From Conoideocrella luteorostrata (lineage: Eukaryota > Ascomycota > Sordariomycetes > Hypocreales > Clavicipitaceae), in contig JASWJB010000326.1 of the NCBI GenBank assembly GCA_032433595.1, positions 1 to 49,772 of the forward strand: a stretch of DNA of 49,772 bases, given 5' to 3'. This document shows, piece by piece, positions 33,789 to 43,507 of this stretch (the stretch's first letter is position 1; each line of letters opens with the position of its first letter). Below the pieces are notes generated by a model, which did no database searches, was not told the origin of the DNA, and saw nothing but the letters and a program-made list of their open reading frames with translations. The translations under genes and the position numbers were made by a program.

Positions 33789-35210
33789 TTATTTTTGCGT
33801 CATAAAATACTGTTGCAAGGAAGTATCAGACATTGATCCGAAGAGCTGCGTTGCCCTGTTTGCTGCGGATACCCCCCGAATATCGAGAAGCTCCCCAGTG
33901 GTAATCACAAAAACCTGTCTGCCATCATTGCCTATGGATATATTCTCAATAATATGGACTCGAATTTCCACGGCATTAAAAGCTGTACTATTTGTACAGG
34001 CGGTATCTTGCTTCGCGTTGCACAGCTCGCATAACGTGCTCTGAGATTTCAGCCCGTGTCTTTGTGGGGCAATGCAAGGCGATACTACGCTTGTCGCGGA
34101 TCCATGGGTCTCATCGTATGTCTTTTGCGTATCTAAGTGCGCGATTGTGGATTCGAGCAGTTCTTTATGGGGTTCAGGCGTCGGGATAATTGGGCTTTAA
34201 AATGTTAAATCGAGGCTACTTATAGGTAAACTGGTGGACAGTAGGAAATACTCTTCGTTACCCAGACTCATAGGTCGGGTGCAAAGGTCCAAGCATTGCT
34301 CTGCTCCGTTAGACTCGAGTCGTGTCTTGTCACTATTAAAGGCTAAATTTTGATCTTTTGCCGCGAGACCCTCCAACTTTGCCTTGATCTTCTTGAGGCG
34401 ACTTTCAACCTCCTATGACATACCATTAGCTGTGACCTGTACATAGGCACGAAGTTTCTCGCGATAGACATCCATATCTTTAATCTTTTGCAAGGTAGTA
34501 TAGATTTTACTTCATATAGTCATAAGCATCACTGAAGATGGCATTTAAGACCTCGCAACTATAATTTACAGTAAATATTAGTATACCTTCTTCTGTAATA
34601 TTTTTAAGGGTAGTAACAGCTCACATGTTTTCTCTTCTGTCGTCGAGCCCTTCTAATTTCACCACAAATGACTGGATTGTGGCTAGACTGTCCTGGGCCG
34701 TTAAAAGCTCGCTGGTCTTGCTACTAAGTTCCTTACCCTTAGAAACTAGCTCGTCTTTGATTTGATCTCTTTCTGCTTGAACGTTCTCCAGACTCTGGAT
34801 TCTAGTGTCCCTAGTTTGAGCTCAAGAATTAAATTCTGTAGCCTCTGTTCCTGCTGCTTGACCACATTAGCCTTCTCCGTGGCCTTGGACCTCTCTCCGT
34901 CAAGCTGGATCTCGATACTTTTTCTGTCTGCTGTTATTTTTTTAATTTGCTCTTTTTCTGCATTCATTTGGCTTTTGATTTGTGTTAAGGCATCCAGGTT
35001 TTGGTTATAGGCTACTTCAACAGTCTGAAGCTTCTCGTGAAGCATAACATTCTCACCGCGCATCGCTTTAAGCTCAGAAAAACCATTAGATGAGGCGAAA
35101 CTGCGCAGTAGGGCATACAACTCATCAATAGGATCTGTAATCGCATCTTGAACGCCGGTGACTTGAGATTTTTCCGCTCCTGAAGAAGAAGAGTTGGCAG
35201 TTAATGGCAT
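33789..35210 (-). pseudogene. Degenerate coiled-coil protein gene
   Basis: The minus strand carries about 470 codons of related coding text. It starts at ATG 35210 (MPLTANSSSSGAEK). The first ~130 codons form a heptad-rich coil (KLQTVEVAYNQNLDALTQIK). After a frameshift near 34800 the coil continues as SLENVQAERDQIKDELVSKG. An in-frame TGA follows at 34621-34623, then SCEVLNAIFSDAYDYMK, another frameshift near 34505, LQKIKDMDVYREKLRAYVQV, a TAG at 34413-34415, EVESRLKKIKAKLEGLAAKD and a TAA at 34197-34199. A clean final stretch (ELLESTIAHLDTQKT to NRATQLFGSMSD) ends at 33789. Each stop could arise by C-to-T from CGA, CAG or CAA, a pattern expected of repeat-induced point mutation. Family unknown. 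Confidence 0.65.
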
Positions 35211-36889
35211 GTTGGTGAGCCTCTAGCAAATCGAAATTCGTGGGAGAACAAGTGGCTATCGTTTCAGTGTCGTAATTGCAGCTAAGCCGTCAAATCAGAA
35301 GTGTCAATCCATATATATAATGATACAGGTAGGCGTAACCGGAGCTAGAAAGTACGCCGTATGATTGACGTGTTGCATATCTATCGGGCTTGTACTCCGT
35401 ATCATGCTGCTGGTTTCTTGCTCATAGTGTGGCGGACGGGAACTTGGGCAATATCGCGTTCGACGTAATGCGGTGCTCAATTCTGTAGCCAACTAGAACT
35501 TGACACAATCGACCCCAACCCCCACCCACACGCATGTAGGAGGCCGCCTCTATCACATCTCGGCATATACTGGAGCGGACAAGCGTTTGTGCATGTGTGA
35601 GCTTTTCCGTTTTGAGCTTGCCGTGCGGGGAGCGTCGAGAGACAGTGCTAGGAGCGTAAAGTATGTGCTACGTAATGTATTTTGAAACTGAGAAAATGTA
35701 AATTATGGTTTTCTTTAATATGGTGTCCGCCAATTCAGACAGATTTTATAATGGATCGCATGAGATTAGTGCCTGCTGCGCCCATGATCAGTTAATTAAC
35801 AATAGGACTCTTATAGTACAACGTCTGGCGTTGATATTATCGGTGGAGGACGGATCTTTTACTTCAGTGGAGTTTAGTACTCTTTCAGCGGGGATTTCAC
35901 AGAACCCTACTGATGCTCGGCGCTACTGATGCTCAGCGCTATAGATATGGGCTCTCGGGCGTACAAGGGTTGAGAGCTACCCTCCAATTCTGCGATCAAG
36001 GTAGGAAAATTTTGCGCTAAAGCTCACGTAAATGGAGATGCGGATATGATTTGTCAGTGGACATCACCTTTCTATACCAATTTTTTCTACAATAGATATC
36101 AGAATGATAAATGGAAGCTGCAGATAAGCTAGTGTATGTCTCAGTTCAGGCACCGCCAGCATTCTATACCTGTGATTCCTTCGCGGATCGTCGCGCAGGT
36201 GGCGAACGAGTAGACGAGGCATTCTCTTTCTCATTTTCATGACATTCTTACCGCAACGGCAGGCTAGCTGATGAAAGGCAGCACGATGCACATACAATGT
36301 GCGTCCTCTAGCACGAAGACCATTTTTTTGTTCTTCTTGTTTTATACACCAAGAGGAAAAATTTGGAGCCGTTGCTCCTTCACAGTTAATTGGGTCTATC
36401 CTGAAGGTTGTTTTGTGGATTGGCTTCGCCGCCTGCACTAACGAGTTGACTACATGGTACTCCGTATTTTAGCCTCACAATCTTCACATTGCCGAGAGGG
36501 GTTCGCTCTGGGAATTAGCCTAACGACCAGACCACTTCCAAAAAGATCAAGAGGTACTCTCACTAGGTCAAGGAGACATAGAAAGAGGCCATTTAAATAT
36601 CTGATTGGAGTTAGTCGTAGTTATGTCGGGTGGTCTTAGGGAGTAAGCCGACTTGTACCGCCATTGTGCGCTGCCACTTGAGGAGGGCCTGGTCTAACCA
36701 GTTAGAGGTGGACCTGCCAAAGCCGGCCTCACGCACCGCCGCGGCCAAGCCACCACCTGTCATCAAGGGCATCAAGGGCGAAGTACCAGCTGCCAAAGAA
36801 ACCCTTCCCAACCAGACTGAGGAGGACGGACGACCTGCTGCCACACTGTCGGCGCCCTTTCCTTCTCCCTCGCAAGTACGCCAACGAGC
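35211..36889. other. Gene-poor stretch
   Basis: No supported gene. It contains two ACTCCGTA motifs (35394-35401, 36459-36466) and the dyad at 36693-36706. The final ~200 bp before 36890 may be upstream sequence of the LINE relic, but the reading frame there is not recognisable. Confidence 0.35.
36693..36706. repeat. Inverted repeat TCTAAC-CA-GTTAGA
   Basis: 6-bp arms with a CA centre, followed by GAGGTGGACCTGCCAAAG. This is a weak relative of the sequence that follows the same dyad at 14104 and 39585. Confidence 0.6.
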
Positions 36890-37826
36890 TGTTGCCGCCT
36901 CTTCAGACCTCATCCAAGGAAAATGCTGCGGAGGACTTCAACGCGTGGCTTAAATCCATCTCACCACTAACCATGATTGTATATTCGGACGGCTCTCTTT
37001 CTGAGATAGGTGCCGCCGGATATGGCTTCGTCGTTCACCAGAACGGGAGCATCATATGGCAAGGGGCGGGACGCCTTGGCCCTGCTGAGGTGTTCGATGC
37101 CGAAGCCAGAGGAGCGCTTGAAGGACTGAAAGCCGCTCTCAGGCTGCCGTAACCCGCTTCGCAAAAGATTGTCGTATGCCTCGACAACATCGCGGCCGCC
37201 AGATGCCTGCGAGGACAACCTTCTGACTCATCGCAAGGGATCTTCCTCGCCTTCCAAGCCCTCGCAAAGAGACATAGACAAACATACATCCGTTGGATCC
37301 CCGGGCACAGTAACATTTGTAGGCAACGAGCAAGCGGATGCGCTTGCTAAGGTAGGATGCACATATCAAGAACCCGTGAACGCAGTCCCAACTTTAGCTT
37401 TCTTGCGTAGAACCGCGAAAGCGCGGTCCGTAGGCATAGTGCGCGCCTGGTGGAATGATGTCGCTCCCGACACATACCAATGCCTAGATCTCGGCTTCCC
37501 TACCTGCTGCCCACTAGAGCTTAGCCTCCCTAGACCATTGCTTCATCATCTCCTAGCTACTATTTAAGAAACCACCATAGTGACTACGCGGACTATCACG
37601 AAAGGTTTGCCCATGACGACGCTAGGCTGACATGCTACTGTGGCAAGCGCAAGCCACCAACCCATCTATTCTATTGCAGGAAGATTAATCCGCTACCGGA
37701 TGAGACTAACACCCTCACCGGTCGTAGCGATACACCGTGCAATAGGCAGAGACTTTGAGACGTTTACCAAGCTGGTCCAAAGAAGCTCCTTCTTCGAAAA
37801 GGCATGCCCACGTCTGTAGATGACAT
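36890..37826 (+). mobile_element. LINE (I/Tad-like) 3' part: RNase H and zinc knuckle, degenerate
   Basis: C-terminal part of a non-LTR retrotransposon polyprotein. The RNase H domain is readable: IVYSDGSLSEIGAAGYGF (first Asp), FDAEARGALEGLKAAL (Glu), IVVCLDNIAAARCLRGQ (second Asp), RWIPGHSN and VGNEQADALAKVG (last Asp). It is followed by RRTAKARSVGIVRAWW, a CCHC-like knuckle (CYCGKRKPPTHLFYC), RDFETFTKL, and a stop near 37820. Disabling changes are an in-frame TAA at 37150-37152, a +1 shift near 37317 and another shift near 37563. Reverse transcriptase and endonuclease are absent here; a piece of reverse transcriptase lies separately at 39.0 kb. Confidence 0.82.
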
Positions 37827-38989
37827 CCTGACCTGAAGCACTAATTCGCTCTCCTCCCCCTTTTCTTTTGTTCTAATCTCTCTTCCTGGCAGCGTTAGGC
37901 AGAAGGTAACCCCCCGTTCGCTGACCTATAATGGCCATTTCAGGCTTTTTAATTGTTGCATGGCCTACTGACATGCGGGGTGGGAGAGTCACCAACCCGT
38001 GAACAGTGCATCGAACAGTGGAGATTGCATTGCTGCTAAGCTGGACTATACGTATGGACTACTCCGTACAGCTACGCGACTGGCTATGATGACAACGCGT
38101 CGCGACACGACCATCACACCACGCTCACGGCGGAGTTGTAACATATTGATCTCAGTGACCTGAATCTTGAATAAGTCGAAGTCACGATGCGCAGCGAGAC
38201 GGCGTGGGTTTTCTAAACAGCTCTCTTGCAGGACTGGTCTTGTTCTCACCAGACCGTACACCAGCACTAGTTCCGCGGCCCGAACCTCCCCTCCTACTAC
38301 TCCGTACACTGCTGCCTGCAGTGCTTGCGGACGGATGGGAAATGCAGGTCTGGTTGCGTTGTAAGCGCTGTTTCTGGCTTTTTACTGCTGCACCACCTAC
38401 GACTACTGTACTGTGCTGTGCCGGCCTGCCGCTATGGCAGAAGAGCAGCACTTGCCACGCCCCGCCCAAAGGTGTGAAAGTGTGAAGGTGTGAAGGTGGG
38501 ATTTGACACGAGCAAAAGATTCGAAAACAGCCAGAAGCCGCCCCCCTTAACAGCAGCTCCACCACTCCGTCAATCAATCACAGTTGCTTCAAATGCCACT
38601 GTGGAATAGTGTCCGGATGGCTCTTTACTACCTGAGCGGAATGTTTTAGTCCTTTGCCAAACCAATGCGCGGGGGAGGAGATGTGGCAAGCTGACCGTCA
38701 CTCACGCTTGACTCAAATTGTATCGCCAAGCTGCATCATCTGGGAATGAGGATTGCGCCAGCCAAAGGATCGGCCTAAAAGTAGAGGGGCACTCGTGCCC
38801 AACTTTTTTACAGAAATATCCTCAGCTAGAGGAAAGGTACACAGGCAGCTCTTATTCGTAATCAATCGTTTAAAAGATTTGCTTTGAGGCTTCTTAAACA
38901 GCCTTTCATTAATTGAATAAATTCCAAAAAAATATTAAGATAATTGCCATTATTATTGTATCGGTCAAAATGCTGATAGGCGAGGCAGT
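37827..38989. other. Intergenic, nothing recognised
   Basis: No supported gene. It includes two ACTCCGTA motifs (38061-38068 and 38299-38306). The first part may be the 3' untranslated tail of the LINE. Confidence 0.4.
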
Positions 38990-39300
38990 GCACGCATGTT
39001 CAATGGTGGTGTACCCGTAAAAGCTGGCGCTCGGTATTTAATCGTACTTGTATCGGTAAAGTATGAGCTGGTACACTTCACGAAGGATCCTAGGATGAAC
39101 AGCCTACACGCTCTTCGCCTATCACACGCCACTATTCCTGCGTCTCCTTGCTGCCGCTATCTAGGCGTCCACTTGGATACTAGACTTTGGTGGGACTATC
39201 ATCGAGAGAAGATAGAGGCGGCGGCCACAAAGCGCCTGCTTGAAATGCAGGTTGCAGGCCTGCCCTGATGGGCGACTTGGCGACGGTTGTCGCCGCCATG
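38990..39300 (+). mobile_element. LINE reverse transcriptase fragment
   Basis: The frame reads KYELVHFTKDP, then CCRYLGVHLDTRLWWDYH and IEAAATKRLLEM. This is the thumb-side segment of fungal LINE reverse transcriptases that precedes the RNase H region. The catalytic palm (FADD) is missing upstream, and the frame breaks after LLEMQVAGLP. It lies 3' of the RNase H relic, so the order is scrambled relative to an intact element. Confidence 0.7.
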
Positions 39301-39385
39301 GTGTCATACAAGCCGGAATTACAAGCCGCCATTTATGTTCTGGTTTTACTTCTTGCCCTTGCGCTTCTTCTTCGTCGTTCCCAGA

Positions 39386-40002
39386 TGAGCTTAAATTCTA
39401 CGCAACAGTAGGACGACAGCACATACTTCTAAATGCATGCTGCCTGGCTTATGAACAACATTTTTTGCCTTGCCATTAGAAGGATCTGCGGTTATGCGGT
39501 CGCACACTATGCAAATTGATCTACTGTTCGACGGCATTGCAGCCGAACCCAGGAACATCTTCACTATCTGTCGAGGGCTAACCGAACCAGTTAGAGGTCG
39601 CCACCAGCAAAGCAGTGGAATGCAGGGCATGTGGACAGCGAAAACCCCGACCGCCATTGGTGACGATGATAGTCGAGCAAGCAGCGGCTCAATATCATAT
39701 CGAATCAAAATTTCATTTACATTCTATGTTACTGAAAAGTTAAATCGCATCAATTGTGCAAACAGTGTAGATATTTTGACGAATGAATGGTGGTGAATGG
39801 GTAGAGGTCGTTATAAAGTCACTAAATGAAACCACCATGCACGAAAAAAAAAAAAAAGACATCATCGACAAAAGGACACCAGCATCAGCTGCATCGGCTG
39901 ACATGACTCCTTGTTTCTCTGAGATGTTTTTCCTACTTTGTTTTAGAAAAAAATCCAAGACCACCCAGTAGCTAGTGAGAGTCCAAGGAGGAACCGCTAC
40001 AG
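39386..40002 (+). repeat. Inverted repeat copy 2, left arm
   Basis: Reverse complement of about 33012-33603 with scattered differences. It contains the AACCAGTTAG dyad (39585-39594), CAAAGCAGTGGAATGCAGGG, an A15-type run and GTAGCTAGTGAGAGTCC. Similarity stops after GAACCGCTACAG at 40002, exactly where the deaminase-bearing segment begins. Confidence 0.75.
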
Positions 40003-40566
40003 TGACATTGCGCAAATAGCGAGACCAGCATGCCAAGCCAATGCATTATTGTAGGTATGTGGCATATGTTTGGCGGCTTGATCATTCACAAGTACCCATG
40101 ATAGAGCCATTAGTGATGGTATGTAACCAAAAGGCTCAGGAAGCCGGTAGGGCCGCTGTCATTGAAAGGGGTCGTTACTTTAATTATCAGAAAGGAAAGG
40201 AGCCAGCGTAGTCTTCTCATATCCCGTGGTGCTGGGCGGCGCTCAATTGAGGGGGGGGGCACCGAGACAATTGATGCAGCACTCTGCCGTCTCAGAGGCA
40301 ACCATCTGGCTGGGTAGATTGCCAACCATCCCTGATCGTTGAAGAAGAGATAACACGCTTTTATGCAGCACATCTGCCAACGAATCAGGGCCAAGTTACC
40401 TTGCACATCCCAACGAATGATATTCGCCTCTCAGGTGAGGGGTGTGCAACTTGATAGCTTAGACTCATTTAGTGCGCATCGATTCGTAAGTAATTCGAAA
40501 ACTTTCTCCTATCGTCATCATTGGAAAAAAAAAAAAAACACCGCCTTTGAATAGCTGTCGGCAAAT

Positions 40567-42603
40567 ATGGCGTCTGCGCAAACTGTCTGCGCTGAAAGCA
40601 TTGCCTTGTTGTACCTTTTGCACTCAGTTCCCACTCAGGTGTCAGCTAACCCCTCCGACACCTTTCCACATCACTCTGAACACTATATCTTACCTTTTGA
40701 GAAAGAGCGCTTTTTGACTAGCACTCTTGCGTTTCTTTCAAGCATTGATGATAATCCCAATCACATACCAGCAGTCTGCGTGCAAGAGGACCCTGATGCA
40801 GGATGTTTAAAGGTATTTATTGCCGTCAATAAGGCCAAGTGGGGTGACGGCCACCTCGTGCTGCAGGACTTGAAACATGGGTTTGAGAGGATATTCTCAA
40901 AATTGTCCGTCAGATCGTGTAGTGAGTGCATCCAAAAAGTGAATCCATTGTCAGAAATTGAGTTAAGAAATTTAGGTACAGAGAACGAAATCTTTACCGC
41001 CATTGTATTAATGTGCTCGGAGCGCATCACCAGCCGATTACGGCTTCTGGGAAGGAAAGCTTCGAACCAATCCATTACAAGCCTTCTGCAAAAGGCTATA
41101 CGACCATTTGCGAGGGTTTCTCCGCAGTTCACTGACGAAGCAAAACGTGTTAGTAAACTTCTTGACCAGTGGGCAAAACACCAAACCTTAAATAAACTGC
41201 AATTTGTTGTTCAAGGTATCTACAAGTTATCAAAGATTGCAGATATCACGGACCTATTTGACGCCGTTCCCAATAGAGAAATGGACCCAAGTTCAAGAAG
41301 AAGCTTATTGAACATGATAAAGAAGGTAGCAAGATATCGTTCTGCTGCTAGGTTTCTGCACCGTACTGCGAAGAAATTCCCCATAGCTCGAACAATGGAG
41401 GCGGTTCCAGTCACCCTCCCTAGGAATGCATTTCAAAATCATCCATTCAAACATATTCCTGCGTTTAATTCCTTTCTCAAAGAGTCCGGAGCATTATATG
41501 GTACCAAAAAGAAGTTTGACCAGCTTTTTCGGCTATTACAATGCAACGAACAACAGGCTAGCGATCTGTTCGTGAAGCAGACAACAAAGACCTTATCGGA
41601 CGGGAAGATTCATGCTGAGATACAGCTCATTTTCCACTGCGAAGCGAAACTGCGCGCTCCATTTCCCCGAGTCATTAGTTCTAGCAAAGATGCTTGTTTT
41701 TTATGCAATGCTTTTATCCAAATCCACGGGAAGTTTTATACACCACGTTGTCATGGCCGACTATATCCAGGATGGCGTCTCCCAGCATGTCCTGAAACAG
41801 CCGCTTTCGAGCAGCGGTTCATCGACTGTTTGCAGAAGCACGCTCAGAATAGCATACAGTTATTGTTCTCTAGGCGCAAGCGAACCATATATCCAGACCC
41901 TAATGAAAGTACAGTGATGACAATACCTATAACATCCTCCACGTTGAGCTCTGTTTTGCTCCTACCAAACGATAGTCGGTCTATTTGTGCACTACCTATA
42001 ACATCGGCGGTGCCTCATCTACGTCTTCCGGTTGATCTTGCTTCTGATCTTCAAGTTCCATCTCTACCTGCAGGATGTTCACGGCACAGTGAGGAAAACT
42101 CAGCTTTCGCCCAGTTAGGGGGCAAAGAACCCAGTCTTAGGGGCACAACATCAAAAACAACAAACAGATCAGAATCGGTCCATGATGAAGACTCGAATAT
42201 AACGCATCAAACTGCCAGAAATGGTACAAAGGTCAGCTCCATGTCAAGTTCAGCCACTGACTCGGCACCTTTCATGCTCTCCAGCAATGATTTGCCCTTT
42301 TGTCAGCGTGTGACATTCAATCAACGGCCCATTCAACTCAGCTACGAAATGACCACGTTTCTTTTGGAATTTGGAGCCGTGAAAGATGGACAGTTGTGCA
42401 TTACACATCATGATGAAAGTCATTTCAAAAAATCCAATATAGGTACACCCACAACGATAAATATACTAGATATTCCAACAAACAGTGAGCTCAACGTCGA
42501 ATCTTTCAGAAGCGTATCCCAATTCTCTATACGCATTTCACCATCAGAACTTCTGGATTTTGAATTCGCCTGGGATAGGGCCGAAGCGACCCATATTGCG
42601 TAA
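40567..42603 (+). CDS. OTT_1508-like deaminase (678 aa)
   Basis: Single-exon intact frame from ATG 40567 to TAA 42601-42603. The deaminase-fold signature is clear: HAE at residues 349-351 (Zn ligand His, catalytic Glu) in KIHAEIQLIFHCE, and C377-x2-C380 in SSKDACFLCNAF. It is followed by the family-typical HGRLYPGWRLP. The N-terminal ~340 residues are mostly helical and lack a domain I can name. The ~240-residue C-terminal extension begins with a Ser/Thr-rich linker and ends in a beta-rich part (QFSIRISPSELLDFEF). OTT_1508-type deaminases are expanded in fungi and their substrate is generally unknown; nucleobase or nucleic-acid deamination is the family expectation. The stop codon lies 5 bp from the resumption of the interrupted repeat (42609). 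Upstream lies an A-rich tract. Confidence 0.87.
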   Translation: MASAQTVCAESIALLYLLHSVPTQVSANPSDTFPHHSEHYILPFEKERFLTSTLAFLSSIDDNPNHIPAVCVQEDPDAGCLKVFIAVNKAKWGDGHLVLQDLKHGFERIFSKLSVRSCSECIQKVNPLSEIELRNLGTENEIFTAIVLMCSERITSRLRLLGRKASNQSITSLLQKAIRPFARVSPQFTDEAKRVSKLLDQWAKHQTLNKLQFVVQGIYKLSKIADITDLFDAVPNREMDPSSRRSLLNMIKKVARYRSAARFLHRTAKKFPIARTMEAVPVTLPRNAFQNHPFKHIPAFNSFLKESGALYGTKKKFDQLFRLLQCNEQQASDLFVKQTTKTLSDGKIHAEIQLIFHCEAKLRAPFPRVISSSKDACFLCNAFIQIHGKFYTPRCHGRLYPGWRLPACPETAAFEQRFIDCLQKHAQNSIQLLFSRRKRTIYPDPNESTVMTIPITSSTLSSVLLLPNDSRSICALPITSAVPHLRLPVDLASDLQVPSLPAGCSRHSEENSAFAQLGGKEPSLRGTTSKTTNRSESVHDEDSNITHQTARNGTKVSSMSSSATDSAPFMLSSNDLPFCQRVTFNQRPIQLSYEMTTFLLEFGAVKDGQLCITHHDESHFKKSNIGTPTTINILDIPTNSELNVESFRSVSQFSIRISPSELLDFEFAWDRAEATHIA

Positions 42604-42608
42604 CTTCC

Positions 42609-43092
42609 GGATTACTGTACTTCACACGCCATTCTGGAGATAACGAGAACACAGTGGCTGTTTAATAATACCAGTTCTATACCGCCGCCGCGAGTTACTA
42701 CCCCGTTTTACCGATAGCTAGAGGGACCGATACGGCTACCAAAAGTGTTGTGCATCGCTCCAAATGGCATGGACCCGACGAAATATGGACGTTTCAATGT
42801 TGCAAGTCTTATTTCTTTTTGAACCCGATGAGTTAGATGGACGAGGAAGTGGCATCTTTATGCTCTAAGAGCAGCCAGTAAGGAACCGCTGTAGTGCTAT
42901 ATCACAGGCTATATAAAATGCATTATTCACGCTATTAGTGTGGAGCTTCACCTTTTGCTGAATTTTGTGACATGCTAAGATTGTGTAGTGCTACAGGGGC
43001 AAACAGAGGTCGGAGCGGCTGTAGTTCTAGGACTTTGCAGTACTACAGGGCAAACAGAGGGTGGAGCGGCTGTAGTGCTACAGGTGCTACTC
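42609..43092 (+). repeat. Inverted repeat copy 2, right arm with minisatellite
   Basis: 42609-42880 is the reverse complement of about 32760-33011 (landmarks ATTCTGGAGATAACGAGAAC and ACCCCGTTTTACCGATAGCT). From 42885, dyads CTGTAGTGCTA recur. 42982-43084 has two ~51-bp units with AAACAGAGG...GGAGCGGCTGTAG. The minisatellite has the same strand orientation as in copy 1, although the adjoining bodies are inverted. Confidence 0.75.
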
Positions 43093-43507
43093 TATTCGCC
43101 ACCTACCAATCCGACTTTTACGAGGTGAGGTTGTGCAGTCCGTCGCATGAGCTAAAGCAATTAATTGGTTCAGCAGAATTGCAGCCCTTGCAAGTCCGCT
43201 ATTGCGACGCTGTCGCGCATGCTCTTTACAATATGCTTTTGGTATTTCCAAGCTACCAAGACGGTTCTTCTTCACGAATCTGACTGCCAAGGTGCAATGA
43301 GAGATAGGAAAAGAGAACTCGATCGGAGTTGGCCGTGGTTCAGACTGGTGGCGACCGCAACGTCTTCGCTATTGTGGAGGTCTAATCTCAGTTAGGCGTC
43401 ACCCCGCCAAAGCGTGGAATACAGCGTTTACTATCACTCTATGTACCGATCCACTAACTATATTTGTAGCACTAACTTCCGCTCACGTAAAGGCTTGCTT
43501 CAGCTAC
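43093..43507. other. Spacer with a diverged repeat fragment
   Basis: No gene. 43384-43430 (CTCAGTTAGGCG...CCCGCCAAAGC-GTGGAATACAG) is a diverged copy of the sequence at 14104 and 39585. Confidence 0.45.

Noticed and set aside
40761..41132. Antisense frames within the deaminase gene
   Set aside because: The sense frame is intact over 2 kb with a clear deaminase motif.
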